DNA of 35,630 bases from Planctomycetota bacterium. Lineage in GTDB: Bacteria > Planctomycetota > J132. The stretch lies in contig RFKQ01000119.1 of assembly GCA_003694635.1 (NCBI GenBank), forward strand, positions 1 through 35,630. The letters run 5' to 3'. How positions within the stretch are numbered: the first letter of the stretch is position 1; every line of letters starts with the position of its first letter. Positions 24,287 through 32,812 of the stretch are shown piece after piece. The notes beneath the pieces were generated by a model that saw nothing but the letters and a program-made list of their open reading frames with translations, was not told the DNA's origin and did no database searches. Both the position numbers and the translations under genes were made by a program.

Positions 24287-25119
24287 TGAAGCGATTGGAG
24301 GAGCTTATTCTCAGGGGGGCAGAGAGGCGAGGGGTTTCCTATCTGGTTCCTCATCTTTGCCAGGATTTTTTGCAGCGTGCAGCGTTTTTTTTTCTTCAGC
24401 GCTGTCGGAGGGTGATTTTAACCACGGGTTTTTATGTGTTGGGAGCGGGGGTTTTGGAGACGGATGGGCCGCCGGGTGCGGCGGCGATAGCGAGGGCTTG
24501 TCAGAGGTTAGGGGGGGAGGTGTATCTTTTTGTGGATGATTTTTCCTTATCTCTTTGGAAGGGTTTTGAGGATTTTTTTCCCTCTCTTTATTCCGTTCCT
24601 ATAGCGGGGCGAGCGGAGACTTGGGTTGTTCTTGAGAAGTATTTTCGCCAGATTCGTCCCACTTTGCTGGTTGCTGTGGAGCGATGTGGAGCCACTGAGG
24701 GGGGAAAATATCAAAACTTTCGAGGGGCCGATATCACCCCTTACACGGCGAAGGTGGATTTGTTATTTGAGCAATTTCCTGCTACCATTGGCATTGGCGA
24801 TGGGGGAAACGAGATTGGAATGGGCAATCTAGCGAGTTATATTCGACGCTATCTTGGGATAGAGCCGGCGGCGGTAGAGGTAGCGCATCTTATTTTAGCT
24901 ACGGTTTCCAACTGGGGCGCTTATGCTCTTGTGCGTGCGGCGGAGTTTTTCAGTGGAGAAAAGCTTCTCTGGAGTGTGGAGGAGCAACGGGAATTTTTGG
25001 TGAGGCTTCAGCTGGCTGGATTTGTGGATGGCATCAGCGGACAGCCAAAGCTGAGTGTGGACGGGTATTCTCTTCGGGAGAATGAGGAAATGCTTTTAGA
25101 GATCCACGCTTCTGGATAA
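24286..25119 (+). CDS. DUF4392 protein, D-glutamate cyclase-like
   Basis: This 277-residue protein matches the DUF4392 family throughout: TTGFYVLGAGVLETDGPPGA, a VERCGATEGGKYQNFRGADI segment, LLFEQFPATIGIGDGGNEIGMGN, and ATVSNWGAYALVRA near the C-terminus. The vertebrate member of this family converts D-glutamate to 5-oxo-D-proline, so the bacterial protein may handle D-glutamate from cell-wall turnover; that step is inference. The ATG has AGGGAG six bases upstream. The coding strand is strongly G-rich, in sharp contrast to the end of the preceding gene. No cotranscribed partner is obvious. Confidence 0.85.
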   Translation: MKRLEELILRGAERRGVSYLVPHLCQDFLQRAAFFFLQRCRRVILTTGFYVLGAGVLETDGPPGAAAIARACQRLGGEVYLFVDDFSLSLWKGFEDFFPSLYSVPIAGRAETWVVLEKYFRQIRPTLLVAVERCGATEGGKYQNFRGADITPYTAKVDLLFEQFPATIGIGDGGNEIGMGNLASYIRRYLGIEPAAVEVAHLILATVSNWGAYALVRAAEFFSGEKLLWSVEEQREFLVRLQLAGFVDGISGQPKLSVDGYSLRENEEMLLEIHASG

Positions 25120-25188
25120 AAGTCTTTTTATTTGGGGGCGAGGGATTTAAAAAAACTTAGGAAATGTATACAAATGGAAAAAATATAT

Positions 25189-25205
25189 TATAATAGGTTT
25201 ATAAT
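25189..25205 (+). promoter_or_regulatory. Two overlapping candidate -10 elements before the glycosyltransferase gene
   Basis: TATAAT occurs at 25189-25194 and again at 25200-25205 in an AT-rich part of the 152-base gap. Neither has a good -35 at 17 bases, so promoter activity is plausible rather than shown. It would drive the unit running from the glycosyltransferase through exonuclease III and onward. Confidence 0.35.
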
Positions 25206-25271
25206 TGGCTAAACTGTATTTCTTCACTACCACGATGTTGTTTAGACCTAAAGCCTGGGATAGGTGCTAAA

Positions 25272-27005
25272 ATGAGCGAAGTACAACAAAATGGGGTAGA
25301 TCCAAGTTTAGGCTTAAAAAAAAGTTTCTTTTGGGGGCTTTGGGTATTCTTTTTCGCAGCTGCGGTGATTGTACCGGGGGCAACATATAGAAAGCTTTGG
25401 AATTCTGAAGGCAGATGGGCGAACATTAGTCGGAATATGCTGCGCTCAGGGAATTATTTTGAAGCCCGGATCAATGGACAAGCTCGGTACACAAAGCCCC
25501 TTTTGTCCTACTGGATGATAGTGATTTCCGCCAAAGCTCTAGGGGGACTCAATGAGTTTAGCCTCCGCCTTCCTTTTCTTTTAACAGGCTTGCTTGGGGT
25601 GGTTCTGGCCTATTTATTCGGTTGTCTTCTATTTGATACATTCACGGGAGTTTTGGCGTCTTTAATCCTAGCCACCTCCTATGGCTGGAATTTTTATTCC
25701 CGAGTCATCCAAGCGGATACCCCTACTGTATTCGGGATAAGTCTAGCTTTGTTTAGCTTTTATCTAGGATATCGTTATCGGCGAAAGCTCCCCTTTTTTT
25801 TCTTCTGGATAATGGCCGCGCTTTCTTGCCATCTCAAAGGACTTCAAGGTTTTGCGATTCCTGTGGGGGTGGCTGTGAGTTTTGTGTGGCTGGAGCATTA
25901 TTGTTCCCTCTCCCAGATGCCGACGTCCTCTAAAATATGGCTATCGTGCAAAAATACACTTAGATTTTTTGGCAAACCTGTTCATATTACTGGTGGGATA
26001 GCCGGGGTTTTTCTCTACCTCCTTCCTTACTTTTTCTATCCTGCTGGGGTGTCCACCGGGCTTTGGTTTGTGTACCGAGAAAATATACTTCGGTTTTTGC
26101 AGCCCTTTGACCATCGGGGGAATATGTTCACCTATGCGAAGGCCTTGCCTGTCCTCTTTGCCCCTTGGGTTGTGTTTCTCATTTTTGGATGTATAAAAGT
26201 TCGCGGGCGGATCTTTCACACCCCTTCTTTGCGCTTTGTGATGGTCTGGATAGTTGTGACTTTTCTTCTTTTCCAGTCTTCCGGCTCAAAGCGAAGCTAC
26301 TATATTTTGCCCATCCTTATACCACTAGCGCTGCTTACGGGATATCTCTGGGGACGCATTTGGAAAGAGAGCCTAACTTGTCTGGAGCATTGGCTGGCGT
26401 TGTTGCCCCCGGCCATTTTGTGGCTTGGGGGCGTTTTGCTTCTGAGCCGCTGTTTTGATTTTCTCCCCCATCCAAAGCTGCTCTCTCTTCTCCTCTTTTG
26501 CGGAGGGATAGGGGTGTATCTCTTTCATAAAAAATCCCTGAAATACTCTACCATTTTCCAAACCTATTTGGCTTTAACTATTGGATTTTATGTGTTTTTT
26601 TGGGGGGTATTCGGTAGGAGCATAGAAAATTATCGCCCCTTATCTGTGTTCTATAGAGGCATCCAAAAAGAACTAGCTCTTCCTCCTCACCCTGCCCTAG
26701 CTCTTTACAAAGCCAAAGCTCCGGAAATTCATCTCTTTTACCTAGATCCTCAAATCCCAGCTCCCTATTATCACCACTCCACAGACGCCCTCCAATTTTT
26801 ATCCGGCGACAAACCAAAGTTTCTCTTTACGCCTCTCCCCCATTTTTGGAAATTTGCCCAACTGGCCTCCCAGCACCACCAAACCTTGTATTGGTATCTC
26901 CCCGCCTCGTATCGTTTTACTCCCTTTCAGACCAAAACATTCCGTAAATTCCTCGTTCTTCTCTCCAATTCTCCCCTACCTCTTAAGGATAGCTCCAAAC
27001 AATGA
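25272..27005 (+). CDS. ArnT/PMT-like membrane glycosyltransferase (GT39/GT83 type)
   Basis: This 577-residue polytopic membrane protein has about a dozen hydrophobic segments. The first outer loop carries NSEGRWANISRNMLRSGNYFEARINGQARYTKPLLSYW in discontinuous family positions, typical of ArnT-like transferases that move a sugar from a polyprenyl-phosphate donor to lipid A or another envelope acceptor. SRVIQADTP is the second conserved loop, followed by HLKGLQGFAIPVG. The C-terminal 110 residues form a soluble domain outside the membrane. Donor and acceptor cannot be read from sequence. Its stop overlaps the exonuclease III start (ATGA at 27002-27005). Composition turns from G-rich to C-rich within the gene. 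Confidence 0.85.
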   Translation: MSEVQQNGVDPSLGLKKSFFWGLWVFFFAAAVIVPGATYRKLWNSEGRWANISRNMLRSGNYFEARINGQARYTKPLLSYWMIVISAKALGGLNEFSLRLPFLLTGLLGVVLAYLFGCLLFDTFTGVLASLILATSYGWNFYSRVIQADTPTVFGISLALFSFYLGYRYRRKLPFFFFWIMAALSCHLKGLQGFAIPVGVAVSFVWLEHYCSLSQMPTSSKIWLSCKNTLRFFGKPVHITGGIAGVFLYLLPYFFYPAGVSTGLWFVYRENILRFLQPFDHRGNMFTYAKALPVLFAPWVVFLIFGCIKVRGRIFHTPSLRFVMVWIVVTFLLFQSSGSKRSYYILPILIPLALLTGYLWGRIWKESLTCLEHWLALLPPAILWLGGVLLLSRCFDFLPHPKLLSLLLFCGGIGVYLFHKKSLKYSTIFQTYLALTIGFYVFFWGVFGRSIENYRPLSVFYRGIQKELALPPHPALALYKAKAPEIHLFYLDPQIPAPYYHHSTDALQFLSGDKPKFLFTPLPHFWKFAQLASQHHQTLYWYLPASYRFTPFQTKTFRKFLVLLSNSPLPLKDSSKQ

Positions 27006-27778
27006 CGCTTTATCGCTTTCTTAGCTGGAATGTCAACGGCTTAAGGGCCGCGGAGAAAAAAGGTCTACGTGACTTCCTGGAAAAGGAAAACTTCGATGTT
27101 TTTTGTATCCAAGAAACCAAACTAAATCCAGAGACCATCCCTCCCTTTTGGAAAAATCTTAAGAAGTTTACTCTATATTGGAACTTTGCCCAAAAAAAAG
27201 GATATAGCGGTGTCCTCTGCGTCTGCCGCAAACCTCCCTCGAATGTCTCTTTGGGAATGGGAAAGCCCAAACACGACCAAGAAGGACGTCTCCTTACCTT
27301 GGAGTACGACGCTTTCTATTTGGTCAATTGCTATACCCCCAATTCCTCCAGAGGGCTGGTGAGACTGGACTATCGTAAAGAATGGGATGCGGATTTCTTG
27401 GAGTATTGCCAGAAGCTTCTTAGCCAAAAGCCGGTGATCATCGCAGGCGACCTTAATGTAGCCCATAAGGAAATAGACTTGGCCCGCCCCAAAAGCAACT
27501 ACAACAAAACCGCCGGCTTTACCCAAGTCGAAATCGACGGATTTACAAGGCTGCTTGAAGCCGGCTGGATAGATTCATTTCGGGAGTTTGTCTCCTCTGG
27601 AGGACATTATACCTGGTGGAGCTACCGCTCGAAAGCAAGAGAAAAAAATATAGGCTGGCGTATCGACTATTTTCTTATCTCTCGCAATCTGCGCCCTGGT
27701 CTAAAAACTTCTCAAATTTTGGCCCACGTCCAAGGCTCCGATCACTGCCCTATCGCGATGGAAATAGAAATAGAATAA
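27002..27778 (+). CDS. xth: Exodeoxyribonuclease III (AP endonuclease)
   Basis: This 258-residue protein is of normal length for the ExoIII/Xth family and has every signature: SWNVNGLRA (N10), CIQETK with metal-binding E38, the CYTPNSS loop with the catalytic Tyr, AGDLNVAHKEIDLA, GWRIDYFLIS and GSDHCPI at the end. The enzyme cleaves DNA at abasic sites and trims 3' ends in base-excision repair in the cytoplasm. Translation is coupled to the glycosyltransferase through a four-base overlap, an unrelated partner, so the arrangement probably reflects tight packing only. Assignment is secure. Confidence 0.95.
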   Translation: MTLYRFLSWNVNGLRAAEKKGLRDFLEKENFDVFCIQETKLNPETIPPFWKNLKKFTLYWNFAQKKGYSGVLCVCRKPPSNVSLGMGKPKHDQEGRLLTLEYDAFYLVNCYTPNSSRGLVRLDYRKEWDADFLEYCQKLLSQKPVIIAGDLNVAHKEIDLARPKSNYNKTAGFTQVEIDGFTRLLEAGWIDSFREFVSSGGHYTWWSYRSKAREKNIGWRIDYFLISRNLRPGLKTSQILAHVQGSDHCPIAMEIEIE

Positions 27779-27814
27779 ACGGATGTTTACCTTAAGAAAA
27801 TCAACTGTTTCAGC

Positions 27815-27833
27815 GGAGGAATAAAAACCCTTG
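27815..27833 (+). promoter_or_regulatory. Strong Shine-Dalgarno deciding a TTG start
   Basis: GGAGGA at 27815-27820 sits ten bases before TTG 27831-27833. No in-frame ATG or GTG lies close enough to replace it before the conserved SDFG motif begins at residue 9, so TTG is the likely initiator. Confidence 0.65.
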
Positions 27834-28604
27834 TTCCAAACCATCACTCTTCTCTCCGATTTTGGCTATGATGATCATTTTGTGGGGGCCATCAAAGGGG
27901 TGATCCGCTCCATTTATGCTCAAGTCTGTATTGTGGATATTAGCCACTCTATCCCCCCTCAGAATGTTTACAAAGCTTCCCTTGTTCTCTCCAACGCCTA
28001 CTACTTATACCCTCAGGGAACCATCCATACCGCGATCGTGGATCCCACGGTAGGAAGTCAAAGAAAAATTTTAATTGCTCAGGCAAATGGGCATATCTTT
28101 TTGGCTCCAGATAATGGTCTCCTTTCTCCAATTCTTTCCAAGTATCCCCATAAAATCTATGTCTGGAACGAAAATATTCGATTCAGAAATTACACCAGTT
28201 CCACGTTCCATGGCAGGGATGTCTTCGCCCCCCTAGCCGCCTGGATCGCCCGCGGTATCCCTTTGGAATACGTAGGCATCCCCCAAAAAAATTACCAAAG
28301 ACTGGACGTCGGTATCTACCTCAAAAAAGAAAATTGCCTCATGGGACAGATCATCTGGATCGACCATTTCGGAAACCTAATCAGCAATATCCCCACAGAA
28401 GATTTCTATGGCCCTAACTTCTGCATCCGCATCAAAGGATATGAATTGCGGACTTTGGCCAAAAGCTATTTTGAAGGCAATCCCCAGCAACCCATCGCCT
28501 TGAAATCCAGCGACGGTTATCTGGAAATCGCTATTCGCGATTCAAACGCCTCGCAAATCATGGGAGTGAAAGAAGGGGAAAAAATTGTGGTGGAATTTCT
28601 ATAG
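27831..28604 (+). CDS. SAM hydrolase (SAM hydroxide adenosyltransferase, DUF62)
   Basis: This 257-residue protein starts with TTG. It carries the family pattern TLLSDFGYDDHFVGAIKGVI, then AIVDPTVGSQRKILIA, APDNGLLS and TFHGRDVFAPLAAW. The water-activating triad of archaeal and bacterial SAM hydroxide adenosyltransferases is present as D71, R78 and H127. The enzyme splits S-adenosylmethionine to adenosine and methionine. It belongs to the fluorinase/chlorinase superfamily, but the intact triad points to hydrolysis. The C-terminal beta-barrel domain (WIDHFGNLISNI onward) is also intact. It follows xth by 52 bases. Physiological purpose is unclear for the whole family. Confidence 0.93.
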   Translation: MFQTITLLSDFGYDDHFVGAIKGVIRSIYAQVCIVDISHSIPPQNVYKASLVLSNAYYLYPQGTIHTAIVDPTVGSQRKILIAQANGHIFLAPDNGLLSPILSKYPHKIYVWNENIRFRNYTSSTFHGRDVFAPLAAWIARGIPLEYVGIPQKNYQRLDVGIYLKKENCLMGQIIWIDHFGNLISNIPTEDFYGPNFCIRIKGYELRTLAKSYFEGNPQQPIALKSSDGYLEIAIRDSNASQIMGVKEGEKIVVEFL

Positions 28605-28657
28605 AAAATCTGGCTCTCAATTGCATCTCTTCTCTTTTTGTCTAATTTATAAGTGTT

Positions 28658-29425
28658 ATGGTAAAAAAAATTTTGTTTTTTTTGATCACACTTTTCTGGA
28701 TGGCCTCATGGGGAGTATATTTCCACTGGCTTGTCAAGCAAAATCAAGCCTTTCTGCTTAAAATTCCCTCAAAAAGAAGAAAAAAATTCGCCCACAACGC
28801 CACCTACCATTTGCTCAAAAATGGTGAAAAAATAGGTATCTATCAACGCAGCTTTATCCCCTTCCCAGACGGCCGATCCTTGGTTAAAACCAAAATGAAA
28901 GGCAATCTCCAATCCCTCCTCCCTCCTCTGATAAGCCTGGCTCTGTCCGCGCAAAATATTCAAGGCAAAGTGAGAATTTCCTCCCGCTGGTTTCTGGACA
29001 AACACGAGCAAGTGGACGAATTCTTCTACACTTTTGACCTGCCAAAAATAGATAAACTCAAGGTGAAAGGAAAAAAACAAAACGGAACTTTTGAAATTGT
29101 TCTCAACTTCCGTGGGAAGACTCTCTCGCGCCATACAATCAAAGCTAGCAAAATCCTCGCCGCAGATACCCCCTTCTCCGTCATCCCCTCTCTGGAGGTG
29201 GGGAAATCTTGGCGCTATCGCAACCCCCTCTCCAACGCCAAATATGTCCTAACCGTCCTCAAGAAAGGAACCTACACGTTTAAAAAGAAAACCCGAGAAG
29301 TCTTCTTCGTCCAAGCTAAAATGGAAAAAAGCCCCTCCCCCGGTCTTCTCGCTACACTGGACAAAGAAGGAATCATCTACTACGCCCAACTCCCCAACGG
29401 CCTCGAAATCAAACGTGTAGAGTGA
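28658..29425 (+). CDS. Unrecognised membrane-anchored protein
   Basis: This 255-residue protein has a single N-terminal hydrophobic segment (about residues 5-26), an anchor or signal peptide, followed by a basic stretch and a beta-rich extracytoplasmic domain. The alternating strand pattern (YHLLKNGEKIGIYQRSF, then FEIVLNFRGKTLSRHTI, then SLEVGKSWRYRNPLS) resembles DUF3108-like or lipoprotein-carrier-like folds, but no family is certain. No good ribosome-binding site precedes ATG 28658, so translation may be weak or nearly leaderless. It converges with the YhhN gene, leaving 53 bases between stops. Confidence 0.6.
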   Translation: MVKKILFFLITLFWMASWGVYFHWLVKQNQAFLLKIPSKRRKKFAHNATYHLLKNGEKIGIYQRSFIPFPDGRSLVKTKMKGNLQSLLPPLISLALSAQNIQGKVRISSRWFLDKHEQVDEFFYTFDLPKIDKLKVKGKKQNGTFEIVLNFRGKTLSRHTIKASKILAADTPFSVIPSLEVGKSWRYRNPLSNAKYVLTVLKKGTYTFKKKTREVFFVQAKMEKSPSPGLLATLDKEGIIYYAQLPNGLEIKRVE

Positions 29426-29478
29426 ATCTCAAACTGTTGCCCCAAAAAGCCTACTTCCCCTTTGCCTCTAAAAAACAA

Positions 29479-30153
29479 TCAACTCCCTCTACCTCTTGTC
29501 CCCCTGAGCAAAGAGCGAAATATCCCCCAATGAATAAAACACTGCGCCAAAAGATAAGTGGACATAATCCAAACTCTATCCCCAACCACAGGATGGAGAA
29601 ACTTATCATAAGCAATGATAAAATCAGATAGCACAAATAACCCAGCCCCCACTCTCACCCACGCAGAAGGACAAGAAAAAGAGCAAGCAAACATCGCAGA
29701 AATCACAGCTGCGTACAATCCTATGGCCCATACCATCCTCCCCGCATAAGGCGCAAACAAAACCATCGCCAAACCAAATCCTCCCCCCCCTGCCACTACT
29801 CCTCTAAAAGAATAAAAACCGCCCTTCTGGATTTTCCAAAAAATTCTTATATAATGTAAATGGGTGAACAAAAACGATCCTAAACCATACAAAAAAAATC
29901 CGTCTCTATCCACCATTAAAAAAATATCCCCCACCAGCGAAAAAAGCAAAGCAAGCGCCGCCAGTAGCTGTACCTCCCCCCCCCTTCCGCCCAAACGCCT
30001 GCAAAAAGGTACCAACCAAAGGTAAATCAAAATAACCATGCAAAGCGGTTTGGTCAAAAAAATAACCGGGCGAAAGGAAACATACTCCGCCACAATCTCT
30101 ACACCAGCTACAAAAAAATAAAAAGCAAAAATAAAGCGAATTTCTTTCTCCAT
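29479..30153 (-). CDS. YhhN-family membrane protein (lysoplasmalogenase-like)
   Basis: From ATG 30153, with AAGGAG six bases upstream, the protein is 224 residues; the longer frame to 30222 lacks such a site. It has seven or eight hydrophobic helices and the YhhN/TMEM86 motifs: LVGDIFLM, LYGLGSFLFTHLHYI, GAGLFVLSDFIIAYDKF and MSTYLLAQCFIHWG. Animal and bacterial members cleave the vinyl-ether bond of lysoplasmalogens; activity here is inferred. It is the only minus-strand gene in the right half of the window except at the edge. Its + strand is as C-rich as that of neighbouring + genes (10 G and 27 C at 29941-30000). Confidence 0.8.
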   Translation of the reverse strand: MEKEIRFIFAFYFFVAGVEIVAEYVSFRPVIFLTKPLCMVILIYLWLVPFCRRLGGRGGEVQLLAALALLFSLVGDIFLMVDRDGFFLYGLGSFLFTHLHYIRIFWKIQKGGFYSFRGVVAGGGGFGLAMVLFAPYAGRMVWAIGLYAAVISAMFACSFSCPSAWVRVGAGLFVLSDFIIAYDKFLHPVVGDRVWIMSTYLLAQCFIHWGIFRSLLRGTRGRGS

Positions 30154-30222
30154 TTTCAACTCCTTAACTCCAGAAGTATCCATGGCGCTCCCCTCTCCGA
30201 ATAAAAACAAGGAGAAAAACAA

Positions 30223-30474
30223 ATGCTCTGGCTACTCTTAATCGTCTTCAATTTTCCCATCTACCATATCCTTGTGCGGTATGTCTTCTGGGACGACTGG
30301 GGCGGGTTTTGGAAAGCCTTAAAATTCTTCTTTACGCCCGAACTGTTCTCTGCCCTCCGGGGCGAGTTTTACGAAGATCTGTGGGAAGAACTCAAGCTAA
30401 CACTGTTTTTAGGGGCCTGCGCCGGCCTCATCCTCGCCGAGTACCAACTGCTTCAGCCACTGTGGAAAAACTAG
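30223..30474 (+). CDS. Small membrane protein, unrecognised
   Basis: This 83-residue protein starts at ATG 30223 with AAGGAG nine bases upstream, which makes it credible despite its size. An N-terminal hydrophobic stretch (residues 2-20) is followed by a Trp/Phe-rich loop (VFWDDWGGFWKALKFFF), an acidic segment and a second membrane helix (about 58-74). It is divergent from the YhhN gene with 69 bases between starts. No family recognised. Confidence 0.6.
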   Translation: MLWLLLIVFNFPIYHILVRYVFWDDWGGFWKALKFFFTPELFSALRGEFYEDLWEELKLTLFLGACAGLILAEYQLLQPLWKN

Positions 30475-30677
30475 AGAGCCCAAAAGTACCTCCACTCCGA
30501 AAATCAAAGCCACCTGCTCTACTACCCCCTCTGAAAAACGGAGGAAAAAAAATCCTCTCTCCTGCGTACACAATTTTGAATCCTCCAACTGCCCAATGTA
30601 CCCTTATAAGCCTTTAAAATAGGCATTATACAAAAAAATTTATCCGATCGCCAGCCCCGAACAGAAAGGAATATCCC

Positions 30678-32696
30678 ATGAAAACTGTGAAAAAAATCTT
30701 AACAACAATCCTCCTCTTCTCCCTAGCCGCTCCCTCCCTACTCGCACAAAATCCACCCAAAAAAATCCTCTACGTCGTCAAAAAAGGCGGTAGCCAAATC
30801 AGTGTGATGGACCTGCTCAAAGAACTACACTACCAACTAGGAGGCAAAATCATTATCCCCCACCCCTCCCTCCGCCACGCTGCTCCCATCTACTTCCACT
30901 CCAGTATGAAACTAGGATACGAAGAATTGCGCAAAATCCTCTCTGTCAACGGCATCGAACTGATCGAATCCGAAGAAAACGGTACCCCCATCATCACTGC
31001 CTACTCCACCCAAAATATCCCCTCCCTACGCTCTGGCGCCACACCCTTTTACTCCAAAAACGAACCCGTACCACCCGGCAATCGACTGATCACAAAAGTA
31101 TTCGCCATCCAACACGTCGACCCCAACGCCCTCTACTCCCTCCTCCGTACAATGATCTTCCAAGACCCGAAACGGGTGGGAAACGTCTTCTACGTGCGCG
31201 GCTCCCCTGTCATGATCCTGCGCGGCTTCCAGAAAAATGTAGAATATTACGGCCGAATTATCCAAGAATTGGACAAGAAAACGCAAACCGCTCAATTTCA
31301 AATTGTCCAATTAAAGTACGGAATCGCCGAAGATATCGCCCGCAAATTTAACCAAATCGTCCAAGCTATGATGCAAAATGCTCAACAAACCGGGCGCCCC
31401 TCCACTTTCCGCCCGCAAATTATCGGCGATAAACGCACCAATAAAATTATCCTCGTCGCCTCCCCAGAACAAATGCCAATGTACCTGCGCATGATCCAAG
31501 CCTTAGATGAAAAAGTACCCGAAGTGGCCACCAAAGGTAAACTCCATATCATCCGACCAAAATTTATCAAAGCCGAAAACCTCGCCCCAAAACTCAACGA
31601 ACTCCTCACCGGCAGCGGCTCCCCTACCCCCTCCGCCCCTACCACCACCAAAGGCAATAACCCGGCCCTAGTTCGTATACCTACCAGAATTATCGCCGAA
31701 CCCAAATCCAATACCCTGCTCATCCAAGCAGAACAAGAGGAATTTGAGCGAATCAAAAAACTTGTCGATAAACTCGACCTCCAGCCTCCCCAAGTCCTCA
31801 TCGAAGCCTATATCTTCGAAGTAGAAGCTAGCCGCTCCCTCAATATCGGCACCGAATTGGCCACCTTTGACCCCTCCGTCGAAGGCTCCTTCCGCACCGC
31901 CGGCATCACCAATTTCGGCCTAAGCCAACTTACCCTTGATCCCAATAACCCCAACCGCCTCGGCCGACTACCCAACGTCCTCCAAGGCGTCACCGCTGTC
32001 GTCCATAAAGGCGGCTTCGACCGTCTCCCCCTCATCATCAACCTCCTAGGAACAGACCGTACCACCAATATACTCGCCGAACCTTTCACCGTCACCAACG
32101 ATAACGAAGAAGCTGTCTTCACCGATAAAACCGAAATCCCCACCATCTCCCGCACCACCAACCCCTCCGGCATCAACTTCACCACCCAACAAGAAAGCGT
32201 AGAAGCCGCCACCACCTTTAAAATCACCCCCCACATCAGCCCCGGCAACTCACTCCGCCTAGATATCGACCTCAAAATCGAAGACTTCGCCGCCCAAGCT
32301 GTTGTGGAAAATACCACACCACCCAAAACAAGCCGAAGCTATAAAGGCTCCGTCACCGTCCAAAACGGAAAATTCCTCGTCATCGGCGGACTAAGCCGCC
32401 ATGATTATACCGAAACCGTCAATAAAGTCCCTATCCTCGGCGATATCCCCCTCCTCGGATACCTCTTCTCCAATACTGTACGCACAACCCGAAAACTCAA
32501 CGTCTATATCTTCGTCCGTGCCTATATCCTAAGAGATGAAAAAATCACTGATAAACTCACCGAAGAAAACCTAAAAAACGCAGAACAACAAAGCCAACGA
32601 TACGTCCGACCAGACCTTAGCCTCGACGAAGTCAAAATCAAAGAACAACTCCGCAACTGGCTCACCGAACCAGAAGAAGACTTACTAAAAAAATAA
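30678..32696 (+). CDS. gspD: Type II secretion system secretin GspD
   Basis: This 672-residue protein has a signal peptide (1-23), three or four N-domains (about 30-330, including TKVFAIQHVDPNALYSLL and VQLKYGIAEDIARKFNQIV), a Ser/Pro/Thr-rich loop near 315-325, and the secretin core from about 372 (VLIEAYIFEVEAS) to 615. Core motifs include TNILAEPFTVTNDNEEA and VPILGDIPLLGYLF near residue 588. It should form the outer-membrane ring through which folded proteins or a pseudopilus pass. AAAGGAA precedes the ATG. No pilotin gene is seen. GspE follows after a 116-base hairpin-containing gap, while gspF and pseudopilins are absent from the window. The coding strand is extremely C-rich. Confidence 0.93.
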   Translation: MKTVKKILTTILLFSLAAPSLLAQNPPKKILYVVKKGGSQISVMDLLKELHYQLGGKIIIPHPSLRHAAPIYFHSSMKLGYEELRKILSVNGIELIESEENGTPIITAYSTQNIPSLRSGATPFYSKNEPVPPGNRLITKVFAIQHVDPNALYSLLRTMIFQDPKRVGNVFYVRGSPVMILRGFQKNVEYYGRIIQELDKKTQTAQFQIVQLKYGIAEDIARKFNQIVQAMMQNAQQTGRPSTFRPQIIGDKRTNKIILVASPEQMPMYLRMIQALDEKVPEVATKGKLHIIRPKFIKAENLAPKLNELLTGSGSPTPSAPTTTKGNNPALVRIPTRIIAEPKSNTLLIQAEQEEFERIKKLVDKLDLQPPQVLIEAYIFEVEASRSLNIGTELATFDPSVEGSFRTAGITNFGLSQLTLDPNNPNRLGRLPNVLQGVTAVVHKGGFDRLPLIINLLGTDRTTNILAEPFTVTNDNEEAVFTDKTEIPTISRTTNPSGINFTTQQESVEAATTFKITPHISPGNSLRLDIDLKIEDFAAQAVVENTTPPKTSRSYKGSVTVQNGKFLVIGGLSRHDYTETVNKVPILGDIPLLGYLFSNTVRTTRKLNVYIFVRAYILRDEKITDKLTEENLKNAEQQSQRYVRPDLSLDEVKIKEQLRNWLTEPEEDLLKK

Positions 32697-32710
32697 TTCT
32701 TATCTTTCTC

Positions 32711-32738
32711 GGAACCTTTTTCAAAAAAAAAAGGTTCC
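32711..32738. terminator. Perfect 11-bp hairpin between gspD and gspE
   Basis: GGAACCTTTTT pairs with AAAAAGGTTCC 15 bases after the gspD stop. No T-run follows on either strand, so it is not a classical intrinsic terminator; it may stabilise the gspD transcript end or lower gspE expression. It is part of the dispersed repeat. Confidence 0.4.
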
Positions 32739-32786
32739 AAACCTCCAAAAACTTTTGTTTTGTACCACTCCTTGCCAAAACTTTTT
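32711..32786 (-). repeat. Inverted copy of the intergenic hairpin repeat
   Basis: On the minus strand this copy contains the exact 20-mer shared with 24221-24240 (here 32745-32764) and a 24-mer at 32763-32786 matching 24160-24183 at 20 of 24 positions. At its other end a perfect 11-bp stem GGAACCTTTTT (32711-32721) pairs with AAAAAGGTTCC (32728-32738) around a six-base loop. Relative to the 24-kb copy it lacks an internal block of about 37 bases. Confidence 0.8.
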
Positions 32787-32812
32787 CGTGTTTCTAAAAA
32801 AACTTTCCAGAA

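Noticed and set aside
27831-28604. Fluorinase or chlorinase activity for the DUF62 protein
   Set aside because: The hydrolase triad D71, R78, H127 is intact; halogenases of this superfamily lack it.
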